From Bradyrhizobium tropiciagri (GTDB lineage: Bacteria > Pseudomonadota > Alphaproteobacteria > Rhizobiales > Xanthobacteraceae), in assembly GCF_018130505.1 (NCBI RefSeq), contig NZ_JAFCKH010000005.1, positions 62,001 to 126,000 on the forward strand: a DNA stretch of 64,000 nt, read 5' to 3'. The notes beneath the pieces are model-generated. The model saw only the letters and a program-made list of their open reading frames with translations. It did no database searches and was not told the origin of the DNA. Below are positions 16,772 to 24,063 of the stretch, in pieces. The translations under genes were made by a program, and so were the position numbers. Position 1 is the stretch's first letter. Every line of letters starts with the position of its first letter.

Positions 16772-18298
16772 CTAAGCTGCTTGCGACACACCGACGCGGC
16801 GCTCCGGTCGCGTTGCTGACATCGATTGCTCTTCCGCGTCCTGCGGCGGACCCCAGAACTCCTGCACCGTCGGCCCGTGTGTCAACCGCTTGTCGCGCAG
16901 GAAGCCGAGGATCTCGTGCGGCCAGACCCGGCGGCCCATCTGCGTGTACCAGCGCATAGCATGGCGCAGTCCGACATCGCGATGGAACAGCACGCGCAGC
17001 AACGCCTTCGGCCGGCATTGCAGCACCATCTCGGTGAACTTGAACCAGAGCAGCACGCGCCACGGTGGCATGTGCCGCGTCGCCAGCACCTGATGCTTGT
17101 AGTCCCAGCGGCGGCGATCGGTCTGGATCACGCGGCGTCCGGCGGCGAGACGGAAATACGGCGTCCAGCGGTGCGGCGTCACGTAAAGCATCTGGATCTG
17201 GTCGGGATCGTAGGACAGAAGCTGCCGCAGACCGCGCCAGTGATCGCGGTCGGTCTCCTCCTCGAAGCCGACCACCCAGGTCGCCATCGAGAGGATGCCG
17301 TGCCGGCGCATCAGGCGGATCGCCTCGCGGTCGGTCGTGGTGGTCGCGCCCTTGCGGATCAGCTCCAGCGTCTTCTCGTCGGTGTTCTCCATGCCGAGCA
17401 GGAAGCGCTGCCAGCCCGCCTTCTTGTAGAGATGCAGGATATCGGCATCGCGGACGATGTCGTCGGCGCGGGTCGAGCCGACCAGGATCAGGTCGACATT
17501 CTCGGCGATCAGGGCCTCGAGGAAAATCCGCCAGACCTTCTTCGAGACGCTCGGATTCTCGTCGGCGAAATTGATCACCTTGACGCCGTGCTCGCGGTGC
17601 AGCCGCGCCAGTTCCCGGGCGAAGCGCACGGGATCGCGGTGCCGCCATCGCGTCCAGAAGCCACGCTGGCCGCAATAATTGCAGAGATGCGGGCAGCCGC
17701 GCGAGAACTGCACGACGACCGCGCGAAGCCCGCCCCAGTAGCTGTAACGCGCGTGATCGATCAGTTCCCAGCCGATCCGATAGGCGTCGAGATCCTGGAT
17801 CACGGGTGCGGGCGGCATCGCGCGCGGACCGTAATCGTCGCGGAATGCGATGCCGTTGATGGTGCGCAGATCGCCGCCGAATTCCAGCGCCCGCATCAGG
17901 CGACGCGCGGTCTCCTCGCCCTCGCCGCGCACGATCGCGGTGACATAGCGCTCCTCGCGCAGGATCTCGTGCCAGTGATAGGTCGGGAACACGCCGCCAT
18001 AAACGATCAAGGTTCCCGGCAAGGCCCTGACGATCGCCTGCGCGACTTCGGCGATCACCGGATGGCCCGAGGTCGAGCCGGAATGACCGAAAAGGACCGC
18101 ATCCGGCGCGAAGCGCGATGCCTCGGCCACGATGGCCGCAACCGGCATCGGGCCGAACTCGGCGTCGAGCAGACGGACGTCGTGCCCGTCGTCGAGCAGC
18201 GGACCGCCGATCGACAACAGGCCGAGCGGCGGCAGATGGTCGTCGGGAATCCGGCTACCGATCGAAGGATGCGGCACGTTGATGAGAAGAATGCGCAT
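16772..18298 (-). CDS. B12-binding-domain radical SAM protein, BchE-like
   Basis: A 508-residue cobalamin-dependent radical SAM enzyme. Residues 1-165 form a B12-binding domain (RILLINVPHPS ... AIVRGEGEET). The [4Fe-4S] motif is C202-x3-C206-x2-C209 in SRGCPHLCNYCGQ. Several later blocks match the BchE family of Mg-protoporphyrin monomethyl-ester cyclases: NFADENPSV, a TTTTDREAIRLMRRHGI region, VVGFEEET and the terminal FWGPPQ. No other bacteriochlorophyll gene is near, and the partner is a cis-prenyltransferase, so a lipid or isoprenoid substrate is at least as likely. ATG at 18298 has GGGAG upstream; the frame continues meaninglessly to 18940 over the neighbour. Confidence 0.88.
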   Translation of the reverse strand: MRILLINVPHPSIGSRIPDDHLPPLGLLSIGGPLLDDGHDVRLLDAEFGPMPVAAIVAEASRFAPDAVLFGHSGSTSGHPVIAEVAQAIVRALPGTLIVYGGVFPTYHWHEILREERYVTAIVRGEGEETARRLMRALEFGGDLRTINGIAFRDDYGPRAMPPAPVIQDLDAYRIGWELIDHARYSYWGGLRAVVVQFSRGCPHLCNYCGQRGFWTRWRHRDPVRFARELARLHREHGVKVINFADENPSVSKKVWRIFLEALIAENVDLILVGSTRADDIVRDADILHLYKKAGWQRFLLGMENTDEKTLELIRKGATTTTDREAIRLMRRHGILSMATWVVGFEEETDRDHWRGLRQLLSYDPDQIQMLYVTPHRWTPYFRLAAGRRVIQTDRRRWDYKHQVLATRHMPPWRVLLWFKFTEMVLQCRPKALLRVLFHRDVGLRHAMRWYTQMGRRVWPHEILGFLRDKRLTHGPTVQEFWGPPQDAEEQSMSATRPERRVGVSQAA

Positions 18299-18408
18299 GG
18301 ATGATCGCTCCCGCTTTGGTTGGCGTGATCGGTCGTCCCCGCATTTTGTGAGAGAGAAGCCCAACCCCCCGGCCAGGCTTTTGGAGAAGTCGAAGGAAGT
18401 TCGACGCG

Positions 18409-19149
18409 CTAGAGGTTCGGCACCTCCTCGGGCGCGACGGCGGTCAGGCCGCCGAAGCGGCGCTCGCGGCGATGGAAGGAACCGAGCGCTTCGGCGAGAT
18501 CGTCGGCATCGAATTCGGGCCACATCCGCTCGGTGAAGTGCAGTTCGGCATAGGCGCCTTCCCAGAGCAGGAAGTCCGACAGCCGCTTCTCGCCGGAGGT
18601 GCGGATGATGAGATCGACGTCGCGCAGGCCGGCCTCGCCGGTGATGAGATCGGCGAACGCCTCGCGGCTGAGTTGGCCGCCAGCTGCGGCGCGCGCCGCC
18701 GCATTCAGGATCGCATCGCGCGCCGAATAGTCGATCGCGATGCGCAGATGCAGGGTCGTGCCGCCTGAGGTCGCGGCCTCCGCGCGCGCGATGGCATTGG
18801 CGATGCCGTCGGGCAGGCGGTCGCGGCGGCCGATCACGGTGAGACGGACGCCGTTGCGCACGAGGGCGGCAACCTCGTTGGCGAGATAGAAGCGCAGCAG
18901 GCCCATCAGCGCCGTGACCTCGGCTTTCGGCCGGCGCCAATTGTCGCTGGAGAACGCGTAGAGCGTCAGCGTGCCGACGCCCTGGTCCGGCGCCGCCTCG
19001 ACGATGCGGCGGATCGCCTCGACGCCGGCTTCGTGGCCGCGCAGCCGCGACAGCCCGCGCCGTGTCGCCCAGCGGCCGTTGCCGTCCATGATGATGCCGA
19101 CATGCAGCTTTGCGGCGGGTTCCAGCTTCAGCGCGACGTTACTTTGCAT
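18409..19149 (-). CDS. Cis-prenyltransferase (UppS-family isoprenyl diphosphate synthase), probable paralogue
   Basis: A 246-residue enzyme adding isopentenyl diphosphate units in cis. The catalytic block is [19 protein letters not shown] with Asp22. It is followed by [23 protein letters not shown] (the usual housekeeping sequence is a NYGGR type), [23 protein letters not shown] and a closing WPEF. All catalytic blocks are present, so it should be active. A housekeeping uppS normally sits with frr, cdsA and dxr; here the neighbours are a regulator and a radical SAM enzyme, pointing to a specialised paralogue. GGAG lies nine bases before ATG 19149, which itself overlaps a palindromic operator-like site. 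Confidence 0.9.
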   Translation of the reverse strand: MQSNVALKLEPAAKLHVGIIMDGNGRWATRRGLSRLRGHEAGVEAIRRIVEAAPDQGVGTLTLYAFSSDNWRRPKAEVTALMGLLRFYLANEVAALVRNGVRLTVIGRRDRLPDGIANAIARAEAATSGGTTLHLRIAIDYSARDAILNAAARAAAGGQLSREAFADLITGEAGLRDVDLIIRTSGEKRLSDFLLWEGAYAELHFTERMWPEFDADDLAEALGSFHRRERRFGGLTAVAPEEVPNL

Positions 19150-19157
19150 CACAAAGT
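19141..19157. promoter_or_regulatory. ACTTTG-N5-CAAAGT palindrome on the prenyltransferase start codon
   Basis: A 17-bp inverted repeat with perfect 6-base arms and a 5-base spacer (CATCA). It covers the start codon of the cis-prenyltransferase gene and reaches into the gap toward its ribosome site. The same arms and spacing occur at 20179-20195, at the promoter of the upstream regulator gene pair. It is a candidate internal operator. Confidence 0.6.
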
Positions 19158-19182
19158 CTCCGGGCAAAAAAATCGATGATGA

Positions 19183-19563
19183 TCAGGCGGTCTGGACGCC
19201 GAGGCGCCCAGGGGCGCCCGCGTCCTTGCCGGCGGCCTTCGCGGCGTCGCGCACCAGCTGCTCGAGCACGGCGAGATAGTCGAGGAAGCGGCGGCGGCCG
19301 GTCTTGGTGAGGCGACAGGTGGTGTGCGGGCGATTGCCCTCATAGCCCTTGATGACGTCGACGAGGCCCGCCTCCTGCAGCACCTGCAGATGCCTGGAGA
19401 GATTGCCGTCGGTGAGGCCGCACAGCTGCTTGAGATCGGCGAAGGCGAGACCCTTCGGATGCGCCATCAGCGAGGTCAGAAGGCCAAGCCGCGCCTTCTC
19501 ATGGATGACGCGGTCGAGGCCCTCATAGGCGAACGGCGCGCTGGTGATGTCAATCTTCGGCAT
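19183..19563 (-). CDS. Winged-helix transcriptional regulator
   Basis: A 126-residue one-domain DNA-binding protein of the ArsR/MarR-like winged-helix type. The core reads HEKARLGLLTSLMAHPKG, LKQLCGLTDGNLSRHLQVLQEAGLV and a wing with YEGNRPHTTCRLT. No ligand domain or metal-binding cysteine cluster is seen. Of several in-frame ATGs, the one at 19563 has GGAG at six bases. Its start lies inside the end of the preceding membrane-protein gene (14-base overlap), so the pair is translationally coupled. The two identical-arm palindromes of the cluster are its likely binding sites. Confidence 0.85.
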   Translation of the reverse strand: MPKIDITSAPFAYEGLDRVIHEKARLGLLTSLMAHPKGLAFADLKQLCGLTDGNLSRHLQVLQEAGLVDVIKGYEGNRPHTTCRLTKTGRRRFLDYLAVLEQLVRDAAKAAGKDAGAPGRLGVQTA

Positions 19564-20167
19564 CATCGTCTCCGGAGGCAAAATAGAGCAGTGCCGCGAG
19601 CAGCAGCTGACCGATCGCGAATGGCAGCCCCATGGTCCAGGGCGACAGCGCGTGGCTGTGACTTGCGATCAGCAGCACCGTGAAGCCCGACAGGAAATAC
19701 CAGGCGCCGCCGAGCGCAATCGTGCGCGGCAACAGCCGTACCGAGGCGAACACGCCGAGGCTGACCAGCACCTGCCACAGGCCCGGCAGCATCCACAGCG
19801 TCTCGGGCGCGAATTTCCATTGCAGGATCGCGAGCAGCACGCCGGCGATCGCCGCTGGAAGGAACTGCTCGATCGCCTGCTGGACCATCGCGTCGGCGAG
19901 GCCCGAGTGATGCCGCCGCGAGCGCGCCAGCATCTCGACCCAGATCAACAGGGCCGACAGCAGCGCCGCGGCCGCCCAGCCGGCGAGGAACGCGATCGGA
20001 TGACCCGTGGGATCATCGAGCCAGAGATATTGCGCGAGCGCGGTGACGAGGGCGATGCCGCTGGTGGCGGCGACGGTGGCCGGACCGTAGCCGCGGAACG
20101 CGGTACCCGCCGCAATCTGGCTGCGGATCGCAAGAATGTCGGCCAGGGCCTTGTCGAGGTCGCGCAT
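19550..20167 (-). CDS. Multi-pass membrane protein paired with the winged-helix regulator
   Basis: A 205-residue protein: about 35 polar N-terminal residues (MRDLDKALADILAIRSQIA), then roughly six hydrophobic helices and an acidic tail (GDDDAED). No catalytic motif was recognised. It is the first gene of the cluster, with a well-formed promoter carrying a palindrome. Small winged-helix regulators encoded next to a multi-pass membrane protein often form a signalling pair in which the membrane protein modulates the regulator. That role is inferred here from context only. Confidence 0.75.
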   Translation of the reverse strand: MRDLDKALADILAIRSQIAAGTAFRGYGPATVAATSGIALVTALAQYLWLDDPTGHPIAFLAGWAAAALLSALLIWVEMLARSRRHHSGLADAMVQQAIEQFLPAAIAGVLLAILQWKFAPETLWMLPGLWQVLVSLGVFASVRLLPRTIALGGAWYFLSGFTVLLIASHSHALSPWTMGLPFAIGQLLLAALLYFASGDDDAED

Positions 20168-20178
20168 GATTCGCCCGA

Positions 20179-20195
20179 ACTTTGTACTGCAAAGT
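20179..20195. promoter_or_regulatory. ACTTTG-N5-CAAAGT palindrome at the cluster promoter
   Basis: A 17-bp inverted repeat with perfect 6-base arms and spacer TACTG. It overlaps the -10 box (20193-20198) and the expected transcription start of the membrane-protein/regulator pair, the position for a repressor site. Its twin is at 19141-19157. Confidence 0.65.
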
Positions 20196-20220
20196 ATACG
20201 GGCGCGCCAAGCAAAGGCAA
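20193..20220 (-). promoter_or_regulatory. Promoter of the membrane-protein / regulator / prenyltransferase cluster
   Basis: On the minus strand TTGCCT (20220-20215) and TATACT (20198-20193) are separated by 16 bases. The -10 matches the sigma-70 consensus at five of six positions. The start would fall about 20 bases before the ATG at 20167, within the palindrome. Confidence 0.6.
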
Positions 20221-20307
20221 GCGGCACCGCGCAGCGCGCTGATCAAGATGTTTAACGGCCGGTTACTGCACGATTCCTGCACAGATGTGGCGAAACGCGA
20301 GCGGGCC

Positions 20308-20661
20308 TTACACCTTCACGAGGCTCGCGAAGCCGCCATAGATCATCCGCTTGGCGTCGAACGGCATCGTCGTCGAAGCCATCGAAAGGCGGGGATCGGC
20401 CATCACCTTGGCGTTGATCCTGTCGCGCTGGGCGCGCGACTTGTAGGTGATCCAGGCGAACACGACGGTTTCGCCGGTTTTCAGTTTCACGCTCTGCGGA
20501 AAGGACGTCAGCTTGCCCGGCTTGACGTCATCGGCGACCCATTCGCGATAATCCAGCGCGCCGTATTCGCGCCAGATCTTGCCGGCCTTCTTCGAGAGCT
20601 TGGCGTAGGCTTTGAGATTTTTCTTCGGCACGGCGACGATGAAGCCATCGACGTAGGGCAT
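20308..20661 (-). CDS. DUF1428 family protein
   Basis: A 117-residue protein covering a whole DUF1428 domain, a small ferredoxin-like alpha/beta fold of unknown activity. It begins PYVDGFIVAVPKKNLKAY and has the family segments AWITYKSRAQRDRINAKVM and MPFDAKRMIYGGF. AGGA lies eight to eleven bases before the ATG at 20661. It is the last of four same-strand genes (ArsR, SRPBCC, DUF899, DUF1428); a dispersed repeat separates it from DUF899, so readthrough transcription is possible but not certain. Confidence 0.9.
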   Translation of the reverse strand: MPYVDGFIVAVPKKNLKAYAKLSKKAGKIWREYGALDYREWVADDVKPGKLTSFPQSVKLKTGETVVFAWITYKSRAQRDRINAKVMADPRLSMASTTMPFDAKRMIYGGFASLVKV

Positions 20662-20691
20662 GAGGGATTTCCTGCTGTTGTGGTTGCGCCT

Positions 20692-20812
20692 CGTGACGAC
20701 GACTTGCGTCGTCGTTCCGGGATGGTCCGAAGGACCAGACCCGGAACCTCGAGATTCTCGGTGCGCAATTGCGCACCTGAGGGTTCGATGCTCCGCAGCG
20801 CCGCGAATGACG
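20692..20812. repeat. Dispersed palindromic element (family B), diverged inverted copy
   Basis: It contains CCGGGATGGTCCGAAGGACC, the reverse complement of the right arm of the copies at 24064 and 25844, then a decayed centre around CTCGAG and an end GAATGACG. The extra GTGCGCAATTGCGCAC palindrome in the middle is absent from the other copies. Confidence 0.75.
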
Positions 20813-20839
20813 ATCGCCAACGCGATGCGTCGGCGCTCA

Positions 20840-21577
20840 TCAGCTATGACAGCAGGATGCCTGAACCGGAGCCGGTTGGTACTGGTCACGTAGCCGCACC
20901 CAATCCATCGGATAGGGCAGCCCTTCCTCGTGACGGCCGAGCGGCGTGAGGTCGAGATAGTGATAGGCAGCGTTCATCATGTCGAGGCCGCGGGCGAAGG
21001 TGGAGTAGGTGTGGAACACGCTGCCTGCCTCGTCGCGGTAGAACACGCTGATGCCGGGCAGCTCGTCGCCGTAGGGTGGCGTGGTGCCGAAATTGTACTG
21101 CGCCTCGCCGTTGTCGATCTGCTCGCGGGTGAAGGTGACGCCGTAGTCGTAGTTGAAGTCGTTGGCGCCCGACGACACCCAGTCGAAGGTCCAGCCCATC
21201 CGCTGCTTGAACGCGTCGAGTTTTGTCACTGGCGCGCGCGAGACGGCGGCCATCGTGGTGTCGCGGGCGGCGAGATGCGGTGCCATGCGGTCAAGACCGT
21301 CGGCCCAGAACGAGCAGCTCTTGCAGGCCGCGTCCCATTCCGGCGCGAACATGATGTGCTGCACCACGAGCTGCGGTCTGCCCTTGAAGAGATCGCCGAG
21401 CGTGACCTTGCCGCTTGGCCCATCGAACACATAGTCCTTGTCGACCTTGACCCAGGGCATTTCGCGGCGCCGGCGGCTCAGCGCCTCGCGCGCCTGCGTC
21501 AGTTCCTTCTCACCCGCCATCAGTGCCTTGCGGGCCGCGATCCACTCCTCGCGCGAGACGATCTTGTGCTGTTGCAT
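20840..21577 (-). CDS. DUF899 (thioredoxin-like) family protein
   Basis: A 245-residue protein of the DUF899 family. Typical segments are the EWIAARKALMAGEKELT start, MPWVKVDKDYVFDGP, and a thioredoxin-like active region AACKSCSFWADG with a C-x2-C pair near residues 88-91. The end is CCHS. Redox activity is suggested by fold and cysteines but unproven for the family. AAAGGAGC precedes the ATG at 21577. It follows the SRPBCC gene by 22 bases and is clearly in the same operon. Confidence 0.9.
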   Translation of the reverse strand: MQQHKIVSREEWIAARKALMAGEKELTQAREALSRRRREMPWVKVDKDYVFDGPSGKVTLGDLFKGRPQLVVQHIMFAPEWDAACKSCSFWADGLDRMAPHLAARDTTMAAVSRAPVTKLDAFKQRMGWTFDWVSSGANDFNYDYGVTFTREQIDNGEAQYNFGTTPPYGDELPGISVFYRDEAGSVFHTYSTFARGLDMMNAAYHYLDLTPLGRHEEGLPYPMDWVRLRDQYQPAPVQASCCHS

Positions 21578-21599
21578 CGGATGCTCCTTTCGACGGCCG

Positions 21600-22079
21600 T
21601 CAGGCGTTGACGAAGGTTTCGAGATTACCGAGGAACTCGGTCCAGCCACGCTGGTGATTGTCACGGGCGTTCTCATCGGCGAATTGCGCATGGTGGAAGG
21701 TGAGCAGCGTGCCGCCGGCTTCGGGCTTGATCGAGATCGTCACCTCGGATTCACGCTCCGGCGTCGAATGCCAGGCCCAGCTGAACACCAGCCGCTCGTT
21801 CGGCACCACCTCGCGATAGACGCCGCCGACCTCGTGATACTCGCCGTTCGAACCCGTGAAGCTGATGCGGTAGCGTCCGCCGACGCGGACATCGAGCTCG
21901 GCGCGGGTCGAGCCGGGCTTGACCTGCCCGGGCCCGAACCACTGCGCTAGGCTTTCCGGCTCGGTCCACGCGGCGTAGACTTTTTCCGGCCGCGCGCGGA
22001 GGCGCCGCGTGAGGGTGAGGCTTGGACGTGAGTCTGGACGCGCGGCGAGGCCGGCGTCGGCTGCGGTGCTGTTGGCCAT
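21600..22079 (-). CDS. SRPBCC / AHSA1-type START-fold protein
   Basis: A 159-residue protein of the START-like ligand-binding fold, AHSA1 subgroup. Characteristic pieces are LTLTRRLRARPEKVYAAWTE, the LAQWFGPG turn, VGGRYRISF and the C-terminal QRGWTEFLGNLETFV. Such proteins bind hydrophobic ligands in a cavity; many sit next to an ArsR-type repressor, as here. GGAGGAAG lies seven to nine bases before the ATG at 22079. That start is inside the upstream ArsR gene, giving an unusually long overlap of 133 bases. Confidence 0.9.
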   Translation of the reverse strand: MANSTAADAGLAARPDSRPSLTLTRRLRARPEKVYAAWTEPESLAQWFGPGQVKPGSTRAELDVRVGGRYRISFTGSNGEYHEVGGVYREVVPNERLVFSWAWHSTPERESEVTISIKPEAGGTLLTFHHAQFADENARDNHQRGWTEFLGNLETFVNA

Positions 22080-22408
22080 GGGTCTTCCTCCACAAAGGCT
22101 GCAAGGCGGTCGAGATTCTCGGACCAGAATTGCGCATAGCGATTGAGCCAGTTCATCGCCTGCTCCATCGGTCTCGCGGTGAGCCGGCACGCCACGGTGC
22201 GGCCGGTCTTCTCGCGGGCAATCAGGCCGGCATCGGTGAGCACGTCGAGGTGCTTCATGATCGCCGGCAGCGACATCGCAAACGGCTGCGCCAGCTCGCT
22301 GATCGACAGGCCATCCTGCTCACCGAGCCGCGCCAGCAAGGCCCGGCGGGTGGGATCGGAAAGCGCCGCGAAGGTGCGGTCCAGCGTCTCGTCCTGATAC
22401 TTAACCAT
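21947..22408 (-). CDS. ArsR-family transcriptional regulator
   Basis: A 153-residue winged-helix repressor. The core spans residues 8-90: FAALSDPTRRALLARLGEQ, then LSISELAQPFAMSLPAIMKHLDVLTDAGLI and the wing EKTGRTVACRLT. No metal-binding cysteines are present, so it is the SRPBCC-partner type rather than an arsenic sensor. Family members usually end near 110-120 residues; here about 40 Pro/Ser/Arg-rich residues follow and overlap the next gene in another frame, so the tail is probably dispensable. Promoter and start codon are embedded in a 24-bp palindrome, indicating autorepression. Confidence 0.9.
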   Translation of the reverse strand: MVKYQDETLDRTFAALSDPTRRALLARLGEQDGLSISELAQPFAMSLPAIMKHLDVLTDAGLIAREKTGRTVACRLTARPMEQAMNWLNRYAQFWSENLDRLAAFVEEDPWPTAPQPTPASPRVQTHVQASPSRGASARGRKKSTPRGPSRKA

Positions 22409-22420
22409 GTGGTTTAGTAT
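22397..22420. promoter_or_regulatory. 24-bp palindrome over the arsR-type promoter and start codon
   Basis: ATACTTAACCA and TGGTTTAGTAT are inverted repeats with a single mismatched pair, separated by TG. The site spans the start codon (22406-22408) and most of the -10 box (22416-22421). This is a strong candidate operator for the regulator it precedes. Confidence 0.65.
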
Positions 22421-22443
22421 AGGCGCGATCTGCGCGGCGTCAA
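22416..22443 (-). promoter_or_regulatory. Promoter of the ArsR-SRPBCC-DUF899 operon, apparently leaderless
   Basis: On the minus strand TTGACG (22443-22438) and TATACT (22421-22416) lie 16 bases apart. The expected start, six to eight bases further on, coincides with the ATG at 22408. No ribosome site fits between them, so the message is probably leaderless. Confidence 0.6.
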
Positions 22444-22481
22444 GCGCCTGCGCTCACGATCGCGTCAGTCCCTCAAACGCA

Positions 22482-22505
22482 AAGCCCCGCCTTGCGGCGG
22501 GGCTT
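22482..22505 (-). terminator. Rho-independent terminator of the Bug-receptor gene
   Basis: AAGCCCCGCC and GGCGGGGCTT form a perfect 10-bp stem around a 4-base loop, 32 bases past the stop codon at 22538. On the minus strand a short T-containing tail (TTTGCGTTT) follows. Confidence 0.75.
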
Positions 22506-22537
22506 GCTCAGGCGTCATGCAATGTGTGGCTCGCGGA

Positions 22538-23509
22538 TCACTCGACCTTGAGGCCGGCGAATTCGACGACCTTCTTCCACTTGTCGGTCTCGGCCTTGAT
22601 GTCGTTGCCGAATGCTTCCGGCGTCTGGATCAGCGGATCGCCGCCGAGCTCGACCAGGCGCTTCTTCATGTCCGGCTCGGCGAGAACCGCGTTGATCTCG
22701 GTGTTGAGCTTGGCGATGTATTCCTTCGGCATGTTCTTCGGGCCGCCCATGCCGAACAGCGCGCTCGCCTCATAGCCCTTCACGGTCTCGGCGACCGCCT
22801 GCACGTCCGGCAGTTGCGCGGAGCGCTCGGTAGTCGTCACGCCGAGCGCGCGCAGCGCGCCGGAACGGATGTGCTGGATGATCGAGGGCATGTTGTCGAA
22901 GATCACCTGCACCTGGCCGCCGAGCATATCGGTGATCGCGGGCGCGGCGCCGCGGTACGGCACGTGCTGCATCTTGCAGCCGGTCATCGCCATGAACATC
23001 TCGCCGGACAGATGCACCGACGTGCCGTTGCCGGACGACGCCATGTTCACCTTGCCGGGATTGGCCTTCACGTATTCGATGAACTCGGCGACGTTCTTGG
23101 CCGGCACGTCCTTGTTGACCGTCATCACGTTGGGGACGCGGTTGAACGAGGCGATCGGCGCGACGTCGCGCACGAAGTTGAACTTCAGATTGGCGTAGAG
23201 CGAGGCGTTGATGTAGTTGGCCGGATTGACCAGCAGCACGGTGTAGCCGTCCGGCTCGGCGTTGATCGCCGCTTCGGTACCGATGTTGTTGCCGGCGCCC
23301 GGCTTGTTCTCGATCACGAATTGCTGGCCGAGCCTTTCCGACAGCCGCTGGCCGATCAGGCGCGCGATGATGTCGGTGGCGCCGCCCGGCGGATAGCCGA
23401 CGATCCAGCGCACCGGCCGCGCCGGATAATCGGCAGCGGAGGCACGGCCGATCGCGAATGTCGAAATTCCCGACCCGATCAGGCCCAGCGCGGTGCGGCG
23501 TGAAATCAT
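22538..23509 (-). CDS. Tripartite tricarboxylate transporter receptor (TctC / Bug family)
   Basis: A 323-residue periplasmic solute-binding protein. The start ISRRTALGLIGSGISTFAIGRASA is a signal peptide with a double arginine. The mature protein shows the family pattern: YPARPVRWIVGYPPGGATDIIARLIG, then IENKPGAGNNIG, GYTVLLVN and YRGAAPAITDMLGGQVQV. These receptors capture carboxylates for a TctAB permease, but no permease lies here, as is common for this expanded family. GGGAG precedes ATG 23509; the longer frame to 23932 is spurious. It is divergent from the VOC gene. Confidence 0.92.
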   Translation of the reverse strand: MISRRTALGLIGSGISTFAIGRASAADYPARPVRWIVGYPPGGATDIIARLIGQRLSERLGQQFVIENKPGAGNNIGTEAAINAEPDGYTVLLVNPANYINASLYANLKFNFVRDVAPIASFNRVPNVMTVNKDVPAKNVAEFIEYVKANPGKVNMASSGNGTSVHLSGEMFMAMTGCKMQHVPYRGAAPAITDMLGGQVQVIFDNMPSIIQHIRSGALRALGVTTTERSAQLPDVQAVAETVKGYEASALFGMGGPKNMPKEYIAKLNTEINAVLAEPDMKKRLVELGGDPLIQTPEAFGNDIKAETDKWKKVVEFAGLKVE

Positions 23510-23650
23510 TGAAGTTTTCTCCCATGTCGCAGGGTTTGGCGCCCTGCCGTTTCTGTTCGGTTGCGTGCGGCGGGGTTTTAACAAACAATGCCTGGGGCGG
23601 CCAGTGCGACACGAACGCCGGTGACCGCGACGAAAGGATAAGGATCGACC

Positions 23651-24061
23651 ATGGGCGTCAAGGTGAACGCGCTCGACCATCTCGTCATCAACGTCACCGA
23701 CGTCGTGCGCTCGGTCGCCTGGTACAGCCGGATCCTCGGCATGGAAGTGAAGGTGTTCGATCCCGGCAACGGCAAGACGCCGCGCACCTCGCTGGTGTTC
23801 GGCAATCAGAAGATCAATGTGCGCCCGCGCGACGCCGACAAGGTCGAGTGGTTCACCGCCGATCACGAGGCGGCCGGCAGCGACGACCTCTGCTTCCTCA
23901 CCGCGAGCACGCCGGCGGAAGTGGTCGCGCATCTGAAAGCCAATGGTGTCAAGATCGAGGAAGGCCCGGTCGCCAAGCAGGGCGCGCGCGGCACGTTGCG
24001 CTCGGTCTACTGCCGCGACCCCGACGGCAGCCTGATCGAGATTTCGTCGTATGAGAGCTAA
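23651..24061 (+). CDS. VOC-family (glyoxalase/dioxygenase fold) protein
   Basis: A 136-residue protein with one vicinal-oxygen-chelate unit. Motifs are NALDHLVINVTDVVRSVAWYSRILGMEV at the start and SVYCRDPDGSLIEISSY at the end. His11 and the terminal Glu are positioned as metal ligands. The enzyme could be a glyoxalase-like isomerase, a dioxygenase or a resistance protein; sequence does not decide. AAGGATAAGGATC precedes the ATG. A family B repeat begins three bases after the stop codon. Confidence 0.9.
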   Translation: MGVKVNALDHLVINVTDVVRSVAWYSRILGMEVKVFDPGNGKTPRTSLVFGNQKINVRPRDADKVEWFTADHEAAGSDDLCFLTASTPAEVVAHLKANGVKIEEGPVAKQGARGTLRSVYCRDPDGSLIEISSYES

Positions 24062-24063
24062 CC

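Noticed and set aside
16772-18298. Evidence of a photosynthesis gene cluster
   Set aside because: One BchE-like gene is present but no bch, crt, puf or puh neighbour, so a photosynthetic lifestyle cannot be claimed.
18299-18940. N-terminal extension of the radical SAM frame to 722 codons
   Set aside because: The extension covers the cis-prenyltransferase gene in another frame; a proper start with ribosome site exists at 18298.
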